From Acidovorax soli (lineage in GTDB: Bacteria > Pseudomonadota > Gammaproteobacteria > Burkholderiales > Burkholderiaceae_C), in contig NZ_FNQJ01000002.1 in the NCBI RefSeq assembly GCF_900107605.1, positions 248,001 through 312,000 of the forward strand: DNA of 64,000 nucleotides, written 5' to 3'. Within the stretch, counting starts at the first letter, position 1. Every line of letters starts with the position of its first letter. The notes below the pieces were generated by a model. The model saw nothing but the letters and a program-made list of their open reading frames with translations, did no database searches and had not been told where the DNA came from. This document shows, one piece after another, positions 39,925 to 48,008 of the stretch. The position numbers and the translations under genes are program-made.

Positions 39925-41097
39925 TCACAGCGCGGGCCGGGCGTCCTTGGGATCGATGCGCTGGGCCCGGGCGACCGACATCAGGATGCCCAGCGCCAGC
40001 CCCAGCGTGACCATGGCCGTTCCGCCGTAGCTGATGAACGGCAGCGGCACACCCACCACGGGCAGGATGCCACTGACCATGCCCATGTTCACAAAGGCAT
40101 AGGTGAAGAAGATCATCGACACCGCCCCTGCCATGAGCCGCCCGAACAGGGTCGTTGCGCCCACCGCGATGGCCAGCCCGCGCCACACCAGCAGCAAGAA
40201 GCACACGATCAGGAACAGGTTGCCGGCCAGGCCGAACTCTTCGGAAAAGGCGGCGAAGATGAAGTCGGTCGTGCGCTCGGGAATGAACTCGAGGTGGGTC
40301 TGCGTGCCTGCCATGAAGCCCTTGCCAAAGATGCCGCCCGAGCCAATCGCAATCATGCCCTGGATGATGTGGAATCCCTTGCCCAGAGGATCCCGTGAGG
40401 GATCGAGCAAAGTGCAGATGCGCTGCTGCTGGTAGTCGTGCAGGACCGACCAGCGCACCCCTTCGGCGCACAGCTGGGGCTCCAGGGAGACCAGCAGCAC
40501 GATGCCCACGGCACCCAGCAGCACCGGGGGCAGCACCAGCTTCCACGACAGGCCGGCAAAAAAGATTACCGACAGCCCCGCCGCCAGCACCAGCAGCGAA
40601 GTGCCCAGGTCGGGCTGCTTCATGATCAGGCCCACCGGAACGGCCAGCAGCAGCCCGGCCGCGGCAAAATCGAGTGGCCGCAACTGGCCCTCGCGCTTCT
40701 GAAACCACCAGGCCAGCATCAGCGGCATGGCGATCTTGAGGATTTCGCTGGGCTGGATCACGATGCCCAGATTGATCCAGCGCTGGGCGCCTTTCTTGGT
40801 GATGCCGAACAGCGCCACAGCCACCAGCAGCGCCACCCCCACGGCGTAAAGGGGCACGGCCATGGCCATGAGCTTTTGTGGCGGCACCTGGGCCACCATG
40901 AACAGGATGGCGGCCGCAATCAGCATGTTGCGCCCATGGTCCATGAAGCGCGAGCCATGGTCGTAGCCCGACGAATACATGGCCAGCAGCCCGGCGCTGG
41001 CCAGCATCGCCACCACCAGGACGAGCGGCCAGTCAAACCCCTGAAACAGGGGCACGAAACGCTGGGTGAGAGAGGGTTTGTCAAAAACGGCGGCCAT
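39925..41097 (-). CDS. rodA: Peptidoglycan polymerase RodA
   Basis: SEDS-family glycosyltransferase of the elongasome, 390 residues with about ten membrane segments. Motifs include GAQRWINLGIVIQPSEILKI, MKQPDLGTSLLVLAAG, IPERTTDFIFAAFSEEFGL (with the catalytic Asp region) and GVPLPFISYGGTAMVTLGLA. It pairs with PBP2 (mrdA), which is usually adjacent but is not seen in the 363 bp upstream. It builds side-wall peptidoglycan. Confidence 0.95.
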   Translation of the reverse strand: MAAVFDKPSLTQRFVPLFQGFDWPLVLVVAMLASAGLLAMYSSGYDHGSRFMDHGRNMLIAAAILFMVAQVPPQKLMAMAVPLYAVGVALLVAVALFGITKKGAQRWINLGIVIQPSEILKIAMPLMLAWWFQKREGQLRPLDFAAAGLLLAVPVGLIMKQPDLGTSLLVLAAGLSVIFFAGLSWKLVLPPVLLGAVGIVLLVSLEPQLCAEGVRWSVLHDYQQQRICTLLDPSRDPLGKGFHIIQGMIAIGSGGIFGKGFMAGTQTHLEFIPERTTDFIFAAFSEEFGLAGNLFLIVCFLLLVWRGLAIAVGATTLFGRLMAGAVSMIFFTYAFVNMGMVSGILPVVGVPLPFISYGGTAMVTLGLALGILMSVARAQRIDPKDARPAL

Positions 41098-41460
41098 GGC
41101 GCAATTATCGGGCCCGCCAGGGCTGCCCGGTCAACGCAGGCCGCGTCAGCCCGTCTGCCGCAAGGCCATCACGGCCCCTCTGCGCTGGCGTAGCGCGCCA
41201 CCTGCGGCTGCCTTGGGCGCCAGATAAGCCGGCCTGCACACCGCGCCCCAGCACCCGCAGCAGCTCGAAACGGCCCAGCACAGGGAGCCCCCCCCCCGGA
41301 ACCCGGCGGTTGGCGGTGGAAAGCGGGGCAAAATCGAGCGTGGTGTGCGCTGGCAAAACCGCGGGCCGCACGGCGTGGCCCCCTGGGACACGGGTCTTAT
41401 GCTGGCGCTGCACCCGCCCAAGGCAGCAATGGCCCAGCCAGTCCCCGCACCGAGAGCCCC
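41098..41460. other. Intergenic region, rodA to esterase gene
   Basis: A 363-bp stretch with no supportable gene. It carries the divergent promoters of rodA and the esterase gene, though I see no clear hexamers. It contains a run of ten C (41288-41297), a potential slippage site. Confidence 0.5.
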
Positions 41461-42045
41461 ATGACCACCACGCACCTGCTGTACCTGCACGGTTTTCGTT
41501 CCTCCCCCCAGTCGGCCAAGGCCCGGCTGATGGCGGCCTATGTGGCGCAGCACCATCCTGCGGTGCACTGGTGGTGTCCCCAGCTGCCGCCCTCGCCCCG
41601 CGCTGCCATGGCCCTGGTGGCGCAAGGCATCGCTGCCTGGCCGCGCGCCTCGATGGCCGTGGTGGGCTCTTCGCTGGGAGGCTTCTATGCCAGCTGGGTG
41701 GCGCGGCACACGGGTTGCCCCAGTGTCCTGCTGAACCCTGCCGTGGACCCGGCACGGGACCTGGCACGCCATATTGGCGAGCAAACGGCATGGCATGACC
41801 CGACAGAACGCTTCTTCTTCCTGCCGGAATACATCGCCGAGCTGCAGGCGCTGGCCACAGACCGCCCCCTGCCCGTGGGCCCCGAACTGGCCATCATCGC
41901 CAAGGGCGACGAGGTGCTGGACTGGCGGGAAATGGTGGCGCGCTACCCCGACGCCCGGTTGGCGCTGCTCGAAGGCGGCGACCATGCGCTCAGCAACTTC
42001 AAAGACCACCTGCCGGCCGTGGCGCAGTTTCTGCAGCTGGCGTAA
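41461..42045 (+). CDS. YqiA-type alpha/beta-hydrolase
   Basis: A 194-residue esterase of the UPF0227/YqiA family. The N-terminal oxyanion strand LLYLHGFRSSPQSAKA, nucleophile elbow GSSLGG and C-terminal His in GGDHALSNF are in place; the acid is probably the Asp in AKGDEVLDW. E. coli YqiA acts on palmitoyl-CoA and p-nitrophenyl esters. It is convergent with the ligase gene (nine-base gap). Confidence 0.92.
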   Translation: MTTTHLLYLHGFRSSPQSAKARLMAAYVAQHHPAVHWWCPQLPPSPRAAMALVAQGIAAWPRASMAVVGSSLGGFYASWVARHTGCPSVLLNPAVDPARDLARHIGEQTAWHDPTERFFFLPEYIAELQALATDRPLPVGPELAIIAKGDEVLDWREMVARYPDARLALLEGGDHALSNFKDHLPAVAQFLQLA

Positions 42046-42054
42046 GCCGAAGGC

Positions 42055-43668
42055 TCACGGCGCAGCGGGCGGTGCGGGGCGCTGGGCGCTCGCCCAGCGC
42101 GCATGCTCCTCGGGATAGGCTGCGCGGTAACGCCGCAGCTGGAATGCCACCTCGTCGTCCCTGCCCAGCAGCAGCGCACTTTCGATCAGCTTCTCGATCA
42201 CGCGGGGCTCGGGAGAAAAATGCAGCAGCTTCGTGGCCAGCGCATGCACTTGCTGGGCGTTCTCATGGGTCAGCGCGGTGGTGGTCAGCAACGCAAAATC
42301 CACCTGGTCGGTGAACAGCACGGTGTTGGACACCTTGGCCAGGGTGTCGCCCTGGTAGGCCGGCGGCCGGGAATCCATGGGGCGGTAAAGCTGGCTGACA
42401 CGGTAGTAATCCCACGCCACGGCCGCGCCCACCCCGCACACTGCCACCAGGGCCACCGCAGCGCTGGCCACCAGCGCCGGAGAACGCACCCAGCCCAGCA
42501 GCGCCCGCCGCCACAGCAGCGCCAGCGCCAGCGCCGTGACCAGCTGGAAAGGCCCATACCACAGGGGGAACTCCACCATGCTGTGCAAGCCAATGATGGC
42601 CAGCGCGCCCCAGGCCAGCTGGCGCACCGCATCCGTCTCCGCCCAAGGCCGCGCGCGCCCCACCCCAAGCAGCACGGCGCCGCATGCGATGGCAGCCACC
42701 GGCAGCCCCAGCTCCACCGCCAGATGCAAAGGCAGGTTGTGGGCATTGTCGAGCAGCGTGCAAAAGCGCTCCCCCGGAAACAGCGTCATGTAGTGCGCAT
42801 AGTCTAGCTCGCCCCAGCCCCAGCCCGTCCAGGGCTTCTGGGCAATCAGGTAGAGCACGTTGGACCACAGCACCCGCCGGCTGCCACAGGTCTGCGTGTC
42901 GCCCCCCAGGCGGGTGAACACGCCTTCGGTGGCAAACCCCGTCCAGTCCAGCAACAGGACCGGCAGCATCCAGCCGGCCAGGGCATACAGCAGCATCCCG
43001 ACCAGGGCCAGGCCCACCGCCAGGCGCCCGCCGGTGCCGCGCCACAGCACCAGCAGCGCCACCATCAGCAGCCACTGCATCGCCCCGGTGCGCGATGCCG
43101 TGGCCGCGCTGCCCGCCGCCAGCAACGCCAGCGCAGCAACCACCAGCAGGCCCACCAGCCACGACGGCCACATGCGCCCGCCGCCCAGCAAGGCTTGCTG
43201 CAATGGCGTTGCCGGCGCTGCGCGGCCAGCCACCAGCCGCGCCGGCACCTGCGCCACCACCCACAACAGCGCCCACACCCCCAGGCTCATCAGCGATGCC
43301 TGCTGGTTGCGCTGGCGCAGGTTGCCGATGGCCTGCCCTTGCGTGGAGGGCTGCACCCAGGGCGACAGCCCGGGGTCGCCCAGAAAGTACTGCAGCAAGC
43401 CGACCACCCCGGCCAGCAAGGCCGCCAGCAACAGGCCCACCGCCAGCTGCGCTGCCAGGAAAGCACGGCCATCCGGCGCCAGGGCTGCATCCGGCGCGCG
43501 GCGCAGCCACCCGGTCCGGCACACCACCAGCAGGGCCAGCACGGCCGCGCAAACCCACGCCGCTGCCAGGGGCCAGAAATTGGAGGATGGGGGCTGCGGG
43601 TACGAGAACAGAAACGGCACAGCCACTGCCAGCAGGGTCAGCGGTGCGGCAATGGCATCCAGACGCAT
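42055..43668 (-). CDS. PglL/Wzy-type O-oligosaccharyltransferase
   Basis: A 537-residue inner-membrane protein with about twelve membrane segments and a soluble C-terminal tail (about 470-537, helical). The large periplasmic loop motif DNAHNLPLHLAVELGLPVA with its essential-type His, GNLRQRNQQASLMSLGVWAL and HSMVEFPLWYGPF are typical of the PglL/PilO group, which transfers lipid-linked glycans to pilin or other proteins, as opposed to O-antigen ligase WaaL. Its presence in the same window as pilSR fits a pilin target, but no pilin gene is adjacent. Confidence 0.82.
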   Translation of the reverse strand: MRLDAIAAPLTLLAVAVPFLFSYPQPPSSNFWPLAAAWVCAAVLALLVVCRTGWLRRAPDAALAPDGRAFLAAQLAVGLLLAALLAGVVGLLQYFLGDPGLSPWVQPSTQGQAIGNLRQRNQQASLMSLGVWALLWVVAQVPARLVAGRAAPATPLQQALLGGGRMWPSWLVGLLVVAALALLAAGSAATASRTGAMQWLLMVALLVLWRGTGGRLAVGLALVGMLLYALAGWMLPVLLLDWTGFATEGVFTRLGGDTQTCGSRRVLWSNVLYLIAQKPWTGWGWGELDYAHYMTLFPGERFCTLLDNAHNLPLHLAVELGLPVAAIACGAVLLGVGRARPWAETDAVRQLAWGALAIIGLHSMVEFPLWYGPFQLVTALALALLWRRALLGWVRSPALVASAAVALVAVCGVGAAVAWDYYRVSQLYRPMDSRPPAYQGDTLAKVSNTVLFTDQVDFALLTTTALTHENAQQVHALATKLLHFSPEPRVIEKLIESALLLGRDDEVAFQLRRYRAAYPEEHARWASAQRPAPPAAP

Positions 43669-43909
43669 TTCAATGAACCCAAGTCTTCATGCAAAAGCCC
43701 TGGATCATAGGGGCGGGCCGGCAGCACCTGCGCCGGCCGCGCTGGCTCCCCCGCAGATCGGCAACACCAGTCTGCTGGCCCTGGGCCCACAGGCTGGCGC
43801 CCACAGCCGCCCACCGTATCGATGACCCGGCCCTGCGGGCCTGCACTGACCAGGATACCGATCAGCCGGATCTTTCCGGTGCATTCATGCCATAGGCCGC
43901 CTCCTGCGG

Positions 43910-45169
43910 CTACAGCGATTTCAGGTACTGCGCCAGGTCGGCCACCTCCTGGGCGCTGAGGCCCAGGCTCTGCCGGGTGTTGTAGGCCTGCGCCACATCG
44001 TCCAGGGTGGCGGCCGAGCCGTCGTGGAAATAAGGGGCGTGCTGCCAGACCCCTTTCAAGGGCGACGTGCGGTACAGCCGGGTTGCTGACCGAGAGGCGT
44101 AGCTCGGGGTTTCTGGCTCTGCCATGGAATCACCCGGTGGGTGCAAGCGGGTATTGGCGTCGGTGAAACTGCCCCCGCTGTGGCAGGCCGCACACTTGCC
44201 GCCACCTTCAAACACGATGCGCCCGCGCTCGGCGGCCACCGGGTCAAAGCTGCCCGCCGGGGCCGGTGGCGCACCCAGCGACAGCTGGTACGCCTGCAGG
44301 GCGGGCAGCTTGGCCGAAACCAGATCGTCGGTACCATGTGTGATGCGGAGGTTCAGGCGCGGCTCGATCACCGTCCCTTGCCCGCCCATCTCGGCCACCG
44401 CCACATAGCGGTTCCAGTAGGCGATGTCCTCGCCGTCTCCGGTGAAGGTGATGCGGTGGATGCCCGCCAGACCGTAGGCCGGCGGAATGACGACCGGCTT
44501 GCTCAGGCCGTCCACGTTGTGGCGCGGATCGAACTTGCCCGGCCCCCAGCTGTTGAGTGCGGCCTTCGCCGCCAAGTCCAGCGCGGGCGACAAGGCCATG
44601 ATCGCCCCCGGATTGAGATCGCGGTTGGGCCAGCCATCCAGGCGCTTGCCAATGCCCTTGGAGAACGAGTTGTCGACGGTCGAATGGCACAGCGCACAGG
44701 TGATGCCCACCCGGACCAGCCGGTCCACGCCGTTGACCGTTTCCACCACACCCTTGACGCCGACAACGGCGTTGAGCTTGAGCAGCGCCACCGTGGTGGC
44801 CGGGCTTTGAAGGTCCACGCTGCCGTTCTGGATGCCGGCCACCACGGCGGCGGGCAAGGCCTCGGCGTCGACCTTCAGCCCCACGGACAGCGCCGTGACC
44901 GGGTCGACCGCGGCGTTGATGACGTCGTGCATCTTCAGCACATCGGTCCACTGCGCCTCGTCGCCGAAGGTGTCAAAGCGAAAGATCTGCCGGCCCTGCG
45001 CGACCAGCGCAGCCTGGGTCGCATCGGCACTGTCCGTCGATGACCCGCCACCGCAGGCGACCGCCACGGCCGCAACCAGGCCCAGCGGGCCGGCAAGGCG
45101 CAGCAGGCGCAAGGTGTTCGCAGCACGCAGCGCCTGAGCGGCGCGCAGGGAAATGGGTGCGTGTTTCAT
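43910..45169 (-). CDS. Dihaem cytochrome c lipoprotein
   Basis: A 419-residue periplasmic electron carrier. The N-terminus ends in a lipobox-like AVAC (Cys39), suggesting outer- or inner-membrane lipoprotein. Two haem sites are visible: CALCH (158-162) and CAACH (326-330). The second half (RGRIVFEGGGKCAACHSGG, LYRTSPLKGVWQHAPYFHDG) resembles MauG/cytochrome c peroxidase-like proteins. The start at 45169 places AGGAG eight bases upstream. It is last in the ECF sigma - ferritin-like - cytochrome operon. The 43669-43909 gap downstream holds nothing I recognise beyond a small hairpin (GCCGC-GCGGC). Confidence 0.85.
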   Translation of the reverse strand: MKHAPISLRAAQALRAANTLRLLRLAGPLGLVAAVAVACGGGSSTDSADATQAALVAQGRQIFRFDTFGDEAQWTDVLKMHDVINAAVDPVTALSVGLKVDAEALPAAVVAGIQNGSVDLQSPATTVALLKLNAVVGVKGVVETVNGVDRLVRVGITCALCHSTVDNSFSKGIGKRLDGWPNRDLNPGAIMALSPALDLAAKAALNSWGPGKFDPRHNVDGLSKPVVIPPAYGLAGIHRITFTGDGEDIAYWNRYVAVAEMGGQGTVIEPRLNLRITHGTDDLVSAKLPALQAYQLSLGAPPAPAGSFDPVAAERGRIVFEGGGKCAACHSGGSFTDANTRLHPPGDSMAEPETPSYASRSATRLYRTSPLKGVWQHAPYFHDGSAATLDDVAQAYNTRQSLGLSAQEVADLAQYLKSL

Positions 45170-45270
45170 GTGCATTTCTCCTGTCAACCAATGTTTTGGC
45201 AAACCTTGCCCCTGCGGCGCTGCCAGGCAGCGCTGCGCATTTCAAAACGTGCTTGTGCTGGAAGAACCGC

Positions 45271-45681
45271 CTACGGCACTAGCTGGCACGCCTTGCCCGG
45301 GCGCGTGGCCTCTTTGAGCCAGGCGATGAGATCAGCGCGTTCGCCGTCGTCCTTCACACCGGCGTAGCCCATGGCCGTGCCGGGCACAGTCTTCATCGGG
45401 TCTTTCAGAAAGACATTGAGCGAGCGCTCGTCCCAGACGATGGCGCTGTCGCGCAGAGCCTTGGAATAGGTGCTGTAGCCCTGCGCCGTGCCTGCGCGGC
45501 GCCCCCACAGCCCACAATGCTGCGGCCCCGTACGGTTGCCCTCGATGGCGTGGCAGGCGGCGCAGCGCGCGTAGACCTGCTCGCCGCGCTGCAGGGCTGC
45601 CGGGTCGGGTGCCGCGCTGGCGCCCGCCGCGAGCAGGCCGGCCGCCAGCCACAGGGCGACTGGAGCATGGCGCGGTGTCAT
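45271..45681 (-). CDS. Cytochrome c, class I (c2-like)
   Basis: A 136-residue exported monohaem protein. It has a signal peptide (VALWLAAGLLAAGASAAP), haem site CAACH (40-44), the stretch TGPQHCGLWGRRAGT characteristic of mitochondrial-type cytochrome c, and the axial Met in VPGTAMGYAG. It would pass electrons between the ferritin-like protein, the dihaem protein or other partners. The ATG overlaps the stop of the ferritin-like gene (ATGA). Confidence 0.9.
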   Translation of the reverse strand: MTPRHAPVALWLAAGLLAAGASAAPDPAALQRGEQVYARCAACHAIEGNRTGPQHCGLWGRRAGTAQGYSTYSKALRDSAIVWDERSLNVFLKDPMKTVPGTAMGYAGVKDDGERADLIAWLKEATRPGKACQLVP

Positions 45682-46271
45682 GACATGAAGGCCGACGGCA
45701 CGGGGTTGTCGCCCAGCACCTGACGCAGCACCGCCCAGTGCATGGCCTCATCGCCCAGGATGCTGGCGGCCACCTGCGCCAGCGCGCGGTCGGCAAACAG
45801 AGGCACGGCGCCCAGGTAGGCGGAGATGGCGCCCCGCTCCAGGCCCGCGGCAAAGCGCAGCACATCGGCCTCGGCCTTGAGTTTTTCCACCGGGAACGCG
45901 TATTTGTCCTTGGCCGCCACCGGTTTGCCGCCGAGCTTTTGCACCGTGGCCGCAATGGCCTGCGCATGTTCCTTGTGGTGCCCCTGGAACTGCACCGCCA
46001 CCGGCAGCACGCCCTTGCTCAGCAGGCCGCTTTCGGCGCCCACCTGGTAGGCCGCCACGGCCTCCAGCTCGGCGCCCAGAGCGGTGTTGAGGATGCGCAC
46101 ATCGGCCTCAAGGTCCTTGGCGCTCATCTTGGCACCCGCCGCGAGCGCGTCACGCCCGCCCAGCAAGGCCACGGCACCGGCCGACAGCACAGCGGCGCCC
46201 GACAGGGACATGGCCCGGCGGCGCGCAAGGAACAGGGCCTGCGAGGGCACGTCAATAAAAATATTCTTCAT
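45678..46271 (-). CDS. Exported ferritin-like domain protein
   Basis: A 197-residue protein with a twin-Arg-like signal (LARRRAMSLSGAAVLSAGAVALL), so export after folding is likely. The four-helix part shows a full set of candidate diiron ligands: GAELEAVAAYQ (Glu), HHKEHAQAI (Glu and His), LERGAISAYLG (Glu) and LGDEAMHWAVL (Glu and His). It belongs to the ferritin-like Pfam Ferritin_2/DUF4439 type; the reaction is unknown. It is cotranscribed with two cytochromes and an ECF sigma gene. Confidence 0.85.
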   Translation of the reverse strand: MKNIFIDVPSQALFLARRRAMSLSGAAVLSAGAVALLGGRDALAAGAKMSAKDLEADVRILNTALGAELEAVAAYQVGAESGLLSKGVLPVAVQFQGHHKEHAQAIAATVQKLGGKPVAAKDKYAFPVEKLKAEADVLRFAAGLERGAISAYLGAVPLFADRALAQVAASILGDEAMHWAVLRQVLGDNPVPSAFMS

Positions 46272-46309
46272 GGTGTTCTCCTGGGGTGGTGAAAACAAGG
46301 AACGATCTG

Positions 46310-47041
46310 TCAGCGCTGCGCAATCAGCCCGCGCTGCTGCAGCTCGGCAACGACGTTGCGCACCGCCTGGTCGCAGCGTGCGCCCGCGAAGGGGAAGGCA
46401 CTCTCGGCATGCGCCTCGATCTGCGCGCCCAGCGCGTCGCGCAGCATCGTGCGGGCCCGCAGGTAGCGGGTCTTGACCACGTCACTGCTCACCTGCAGGC
46501 AAAACGCCGCCTCTTCCACGCTCATCTCCTGCACGGCTCGCAAGATGAAGACACTGCGGTAGAGCGGCGGCAGGCCTTCGACGGCCGACTGCAGCAAACC
46601 GCGCAGCTCGCCGCGTGCCAGGGCCGCCTCGGGCGATTGGCTCGGTGGGGCGCTCAAAGACATCATGTGCTCCGGTGAAGGTTCGTCGTCACCGTCCTGC
46701 GCGCTGTCCATTGGCATGGACGGCACCGAGCGGCCGCGCTTACGCAGTGCATCCAGCGCAATATTGATGGCGATGCGCGCCAGCCACGTGCCCAGCGCCG
46801 CGCCGCCCCGAAAATCCTGCAGCCGGGTGAAGGCGCGCAGATAGGTCTCCTGCACCACGTCCTGCGCCTCGGCATCGTCGGACACTACCCCGCGCGCGGC
46901 GCGGAACAACAGGCGGTTGTGCCGGCGCATGATGGCCTCGAAGGCGGACTGCTCGCCCTGCAAGGCCCCTTCGATCAGTTCATCGTCAGAGCAAGGATCG
47001 CAGGCCGCCCGCGCTACGGGCTCCGATGGGGGTAGGTGCAT
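46310..47041 (-). CDS. ECF RNA polymerase sigma factor
   Basis: A 243-residue group 4 sigma factor. Region 2 is FEAIMRRHNRLLFRAARGVV...AQDVVQETYLRAF, and region 4 has the helix-turn-helix MSVEEAAFCLQVSSDVVKTR. A C-terminal tail with FAGARCDQAVRNVVAELQQ is typical of a subgroup linked to cytochrome and ferritin-like genes. There is no anti-sigma gene nearby, so the tail may be the sensor; that is inference. AAGAGG lies seven bases before the ATG at 47041. It is the first gene of the operon, with an autoregulatory-looking promoter at 47086-47114. Confidence 0.9.
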   Translation of the reverse strand: MHLPPSEPVARAACDPCSDDELIEGALQGEQSAFEAIMRRHNRLLFRAARGVVSDDAEAQDVVQETYLRAFTRLQDFRGGAALGTWLARIAINIALDALRKRGRSVPSMPMDSAQDGDDEPSPEHMMSLSAPPSQSPEAALARGELRGLLQSAVEGLPPLYRSVFILRAVQEMSVEEAAFCLQVSSDVVKTRYLRARTMLRDALGAQIEAHAESAFPFAGARCDQAVRNVVAELQQRGLIAQR

Positions 47042-47085
47042 GGCATGCCTCTTGGGTTTGTCGGTTTTTGCTCGTTCCTGGTCAT

Positions 47086-47114
47086 TGGACGCCCGCCAGC
47101 GCAAAAAAGTGACA
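47086..47114 (-). promoter_or_regulatory. Candidate ECF promoter of the sigma operon
   Basis: Read on the minus strand: TGTCAC (47114-47109), a 17-base spacer starting with six T, then CGTCCA (47091-47086). The TGTCrN...CGTC layout with a T-rich spacer is common before ECF sigma genes of this kind, consistent with autoregulation. Confidence 0.45.
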
Positions 47115-47210
47115 AGCACCTGTTGCCGGCAGGGGCGCCACCCCACGCCCCTCCTGCCAGGGGCGTCAGCGGCCACAATGGCCACCGCTCCTCCTGATGC
47201 ACCGCACGCC

Positions 47211-47972
47211 ATGAAAATTGCCCTGCTGTCCGATCTGCACCTGTCGGTGCTCCCGCTGGCCCTGGATGTGCCGCCCGCCGACGTGGTGGTACTGGCCGGC
47301 GACCTGCAGCGGCCCGCCGCGGCCATGGCCTGGGCGCGGCAACTGGACCGGCCCACCGTGTTCGTCGCGGGCAACCACGAGTTCTATGGCTCCGATCTGG
47401 TGACCACCATGGCGCAACTGCGCACGCATGCCGAAGGCAGCAGCGTGCGCGTGCTCGAATGCGATGCGTGGCGCCATGGCGGTGTGCGGTTCCTGGGCTG
47501 CACGCTGTGGTCGGACTACCGGCTCTTCGACGCGCCGCAGCAGCGCGACGAGGCGCTGGCCAAGGCCATGGAGCTGGTGCGGGACTTCAGCCGCATCCGC
47601 GTGGCACCCGACTTTGCGGCGCCCTTCACGCCCGCCGTCTCGCAAATGCTGTTCGACCGGTCAGTCGCCTGGCTGGAGGCGCGTTTTGCCGAGCCGTTCG
47701 ACGGGCCCACCGTGGTCGTCACGCACTTTGCGCCCGCGCGCGGCAGCATCGCCCCGCAGTTTGCCGGCTCACCCCTCAACGCCTGTTTTGTTTCCGATCT
47801 GGAGGCGCGCATCCTGCGTTGGCAGCCCCGGCTGTGGCTGCACGGCCATGTGCACGACAGCTTCGACTACCAGGTGGGCGCCACGCGCGTCGTGGCCAAC
47901 CCGCGCGGCTATGCCCCCCAGGGGGTGGTGGAGAACAAGGCGTTTGCGCCCGGGCTGGTGCTGGAGATCTGA
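47211..47972 (+). CDS. Calcineurin-like metallophosphoesterase
   Basis: A 253-residue phosphoesterase with all five metal motifs: LLSDLHLS, LAGDLQ, AGNHEFYG, VTHFAP and LHGHVHDS. The substrate is unknown; such small enzymes often act on nucleotides or phosphodiesters. It is divergent from the ECF sigma operon and 36 bp before the RNase II gene. Confidence 0.9.
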   Translation: MKIALLSDLHLSVLPLALDVPPADVVVLAGDLQRPAAAMAWARQLDRPTVFVAGNHEFYGSDLVTTMAQLRTHAEGSSVRVLECDAWRHGGVRFLGCTLWSDYRLFDAPQQRDEALAKAMELVRDFSRIRVAPDFAAPFTPAVSQMLFDRSVAWLEARFAEPFDGPTVVVTHFAPARGSIAPQFAGSPLNACFVSDLEARILRWQPRLWLHGHVHDSFDYQVGATRVVANPRGYAPQGVVENKAFAPGLVLEI

Positions 47973-48008
47973 AAAACACCCCCCGGCGCCCATGGGAGAA
48001 TGCCGCCC

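Noticed and set aside
41105..41791. A 228-codon minus-strand frame in the rodA-esterase gap
   Set aside because: It runs antisense to half of the esterase gene, is Arg/Pro/Gly-rich, includes the C10 run, and shows no motif.
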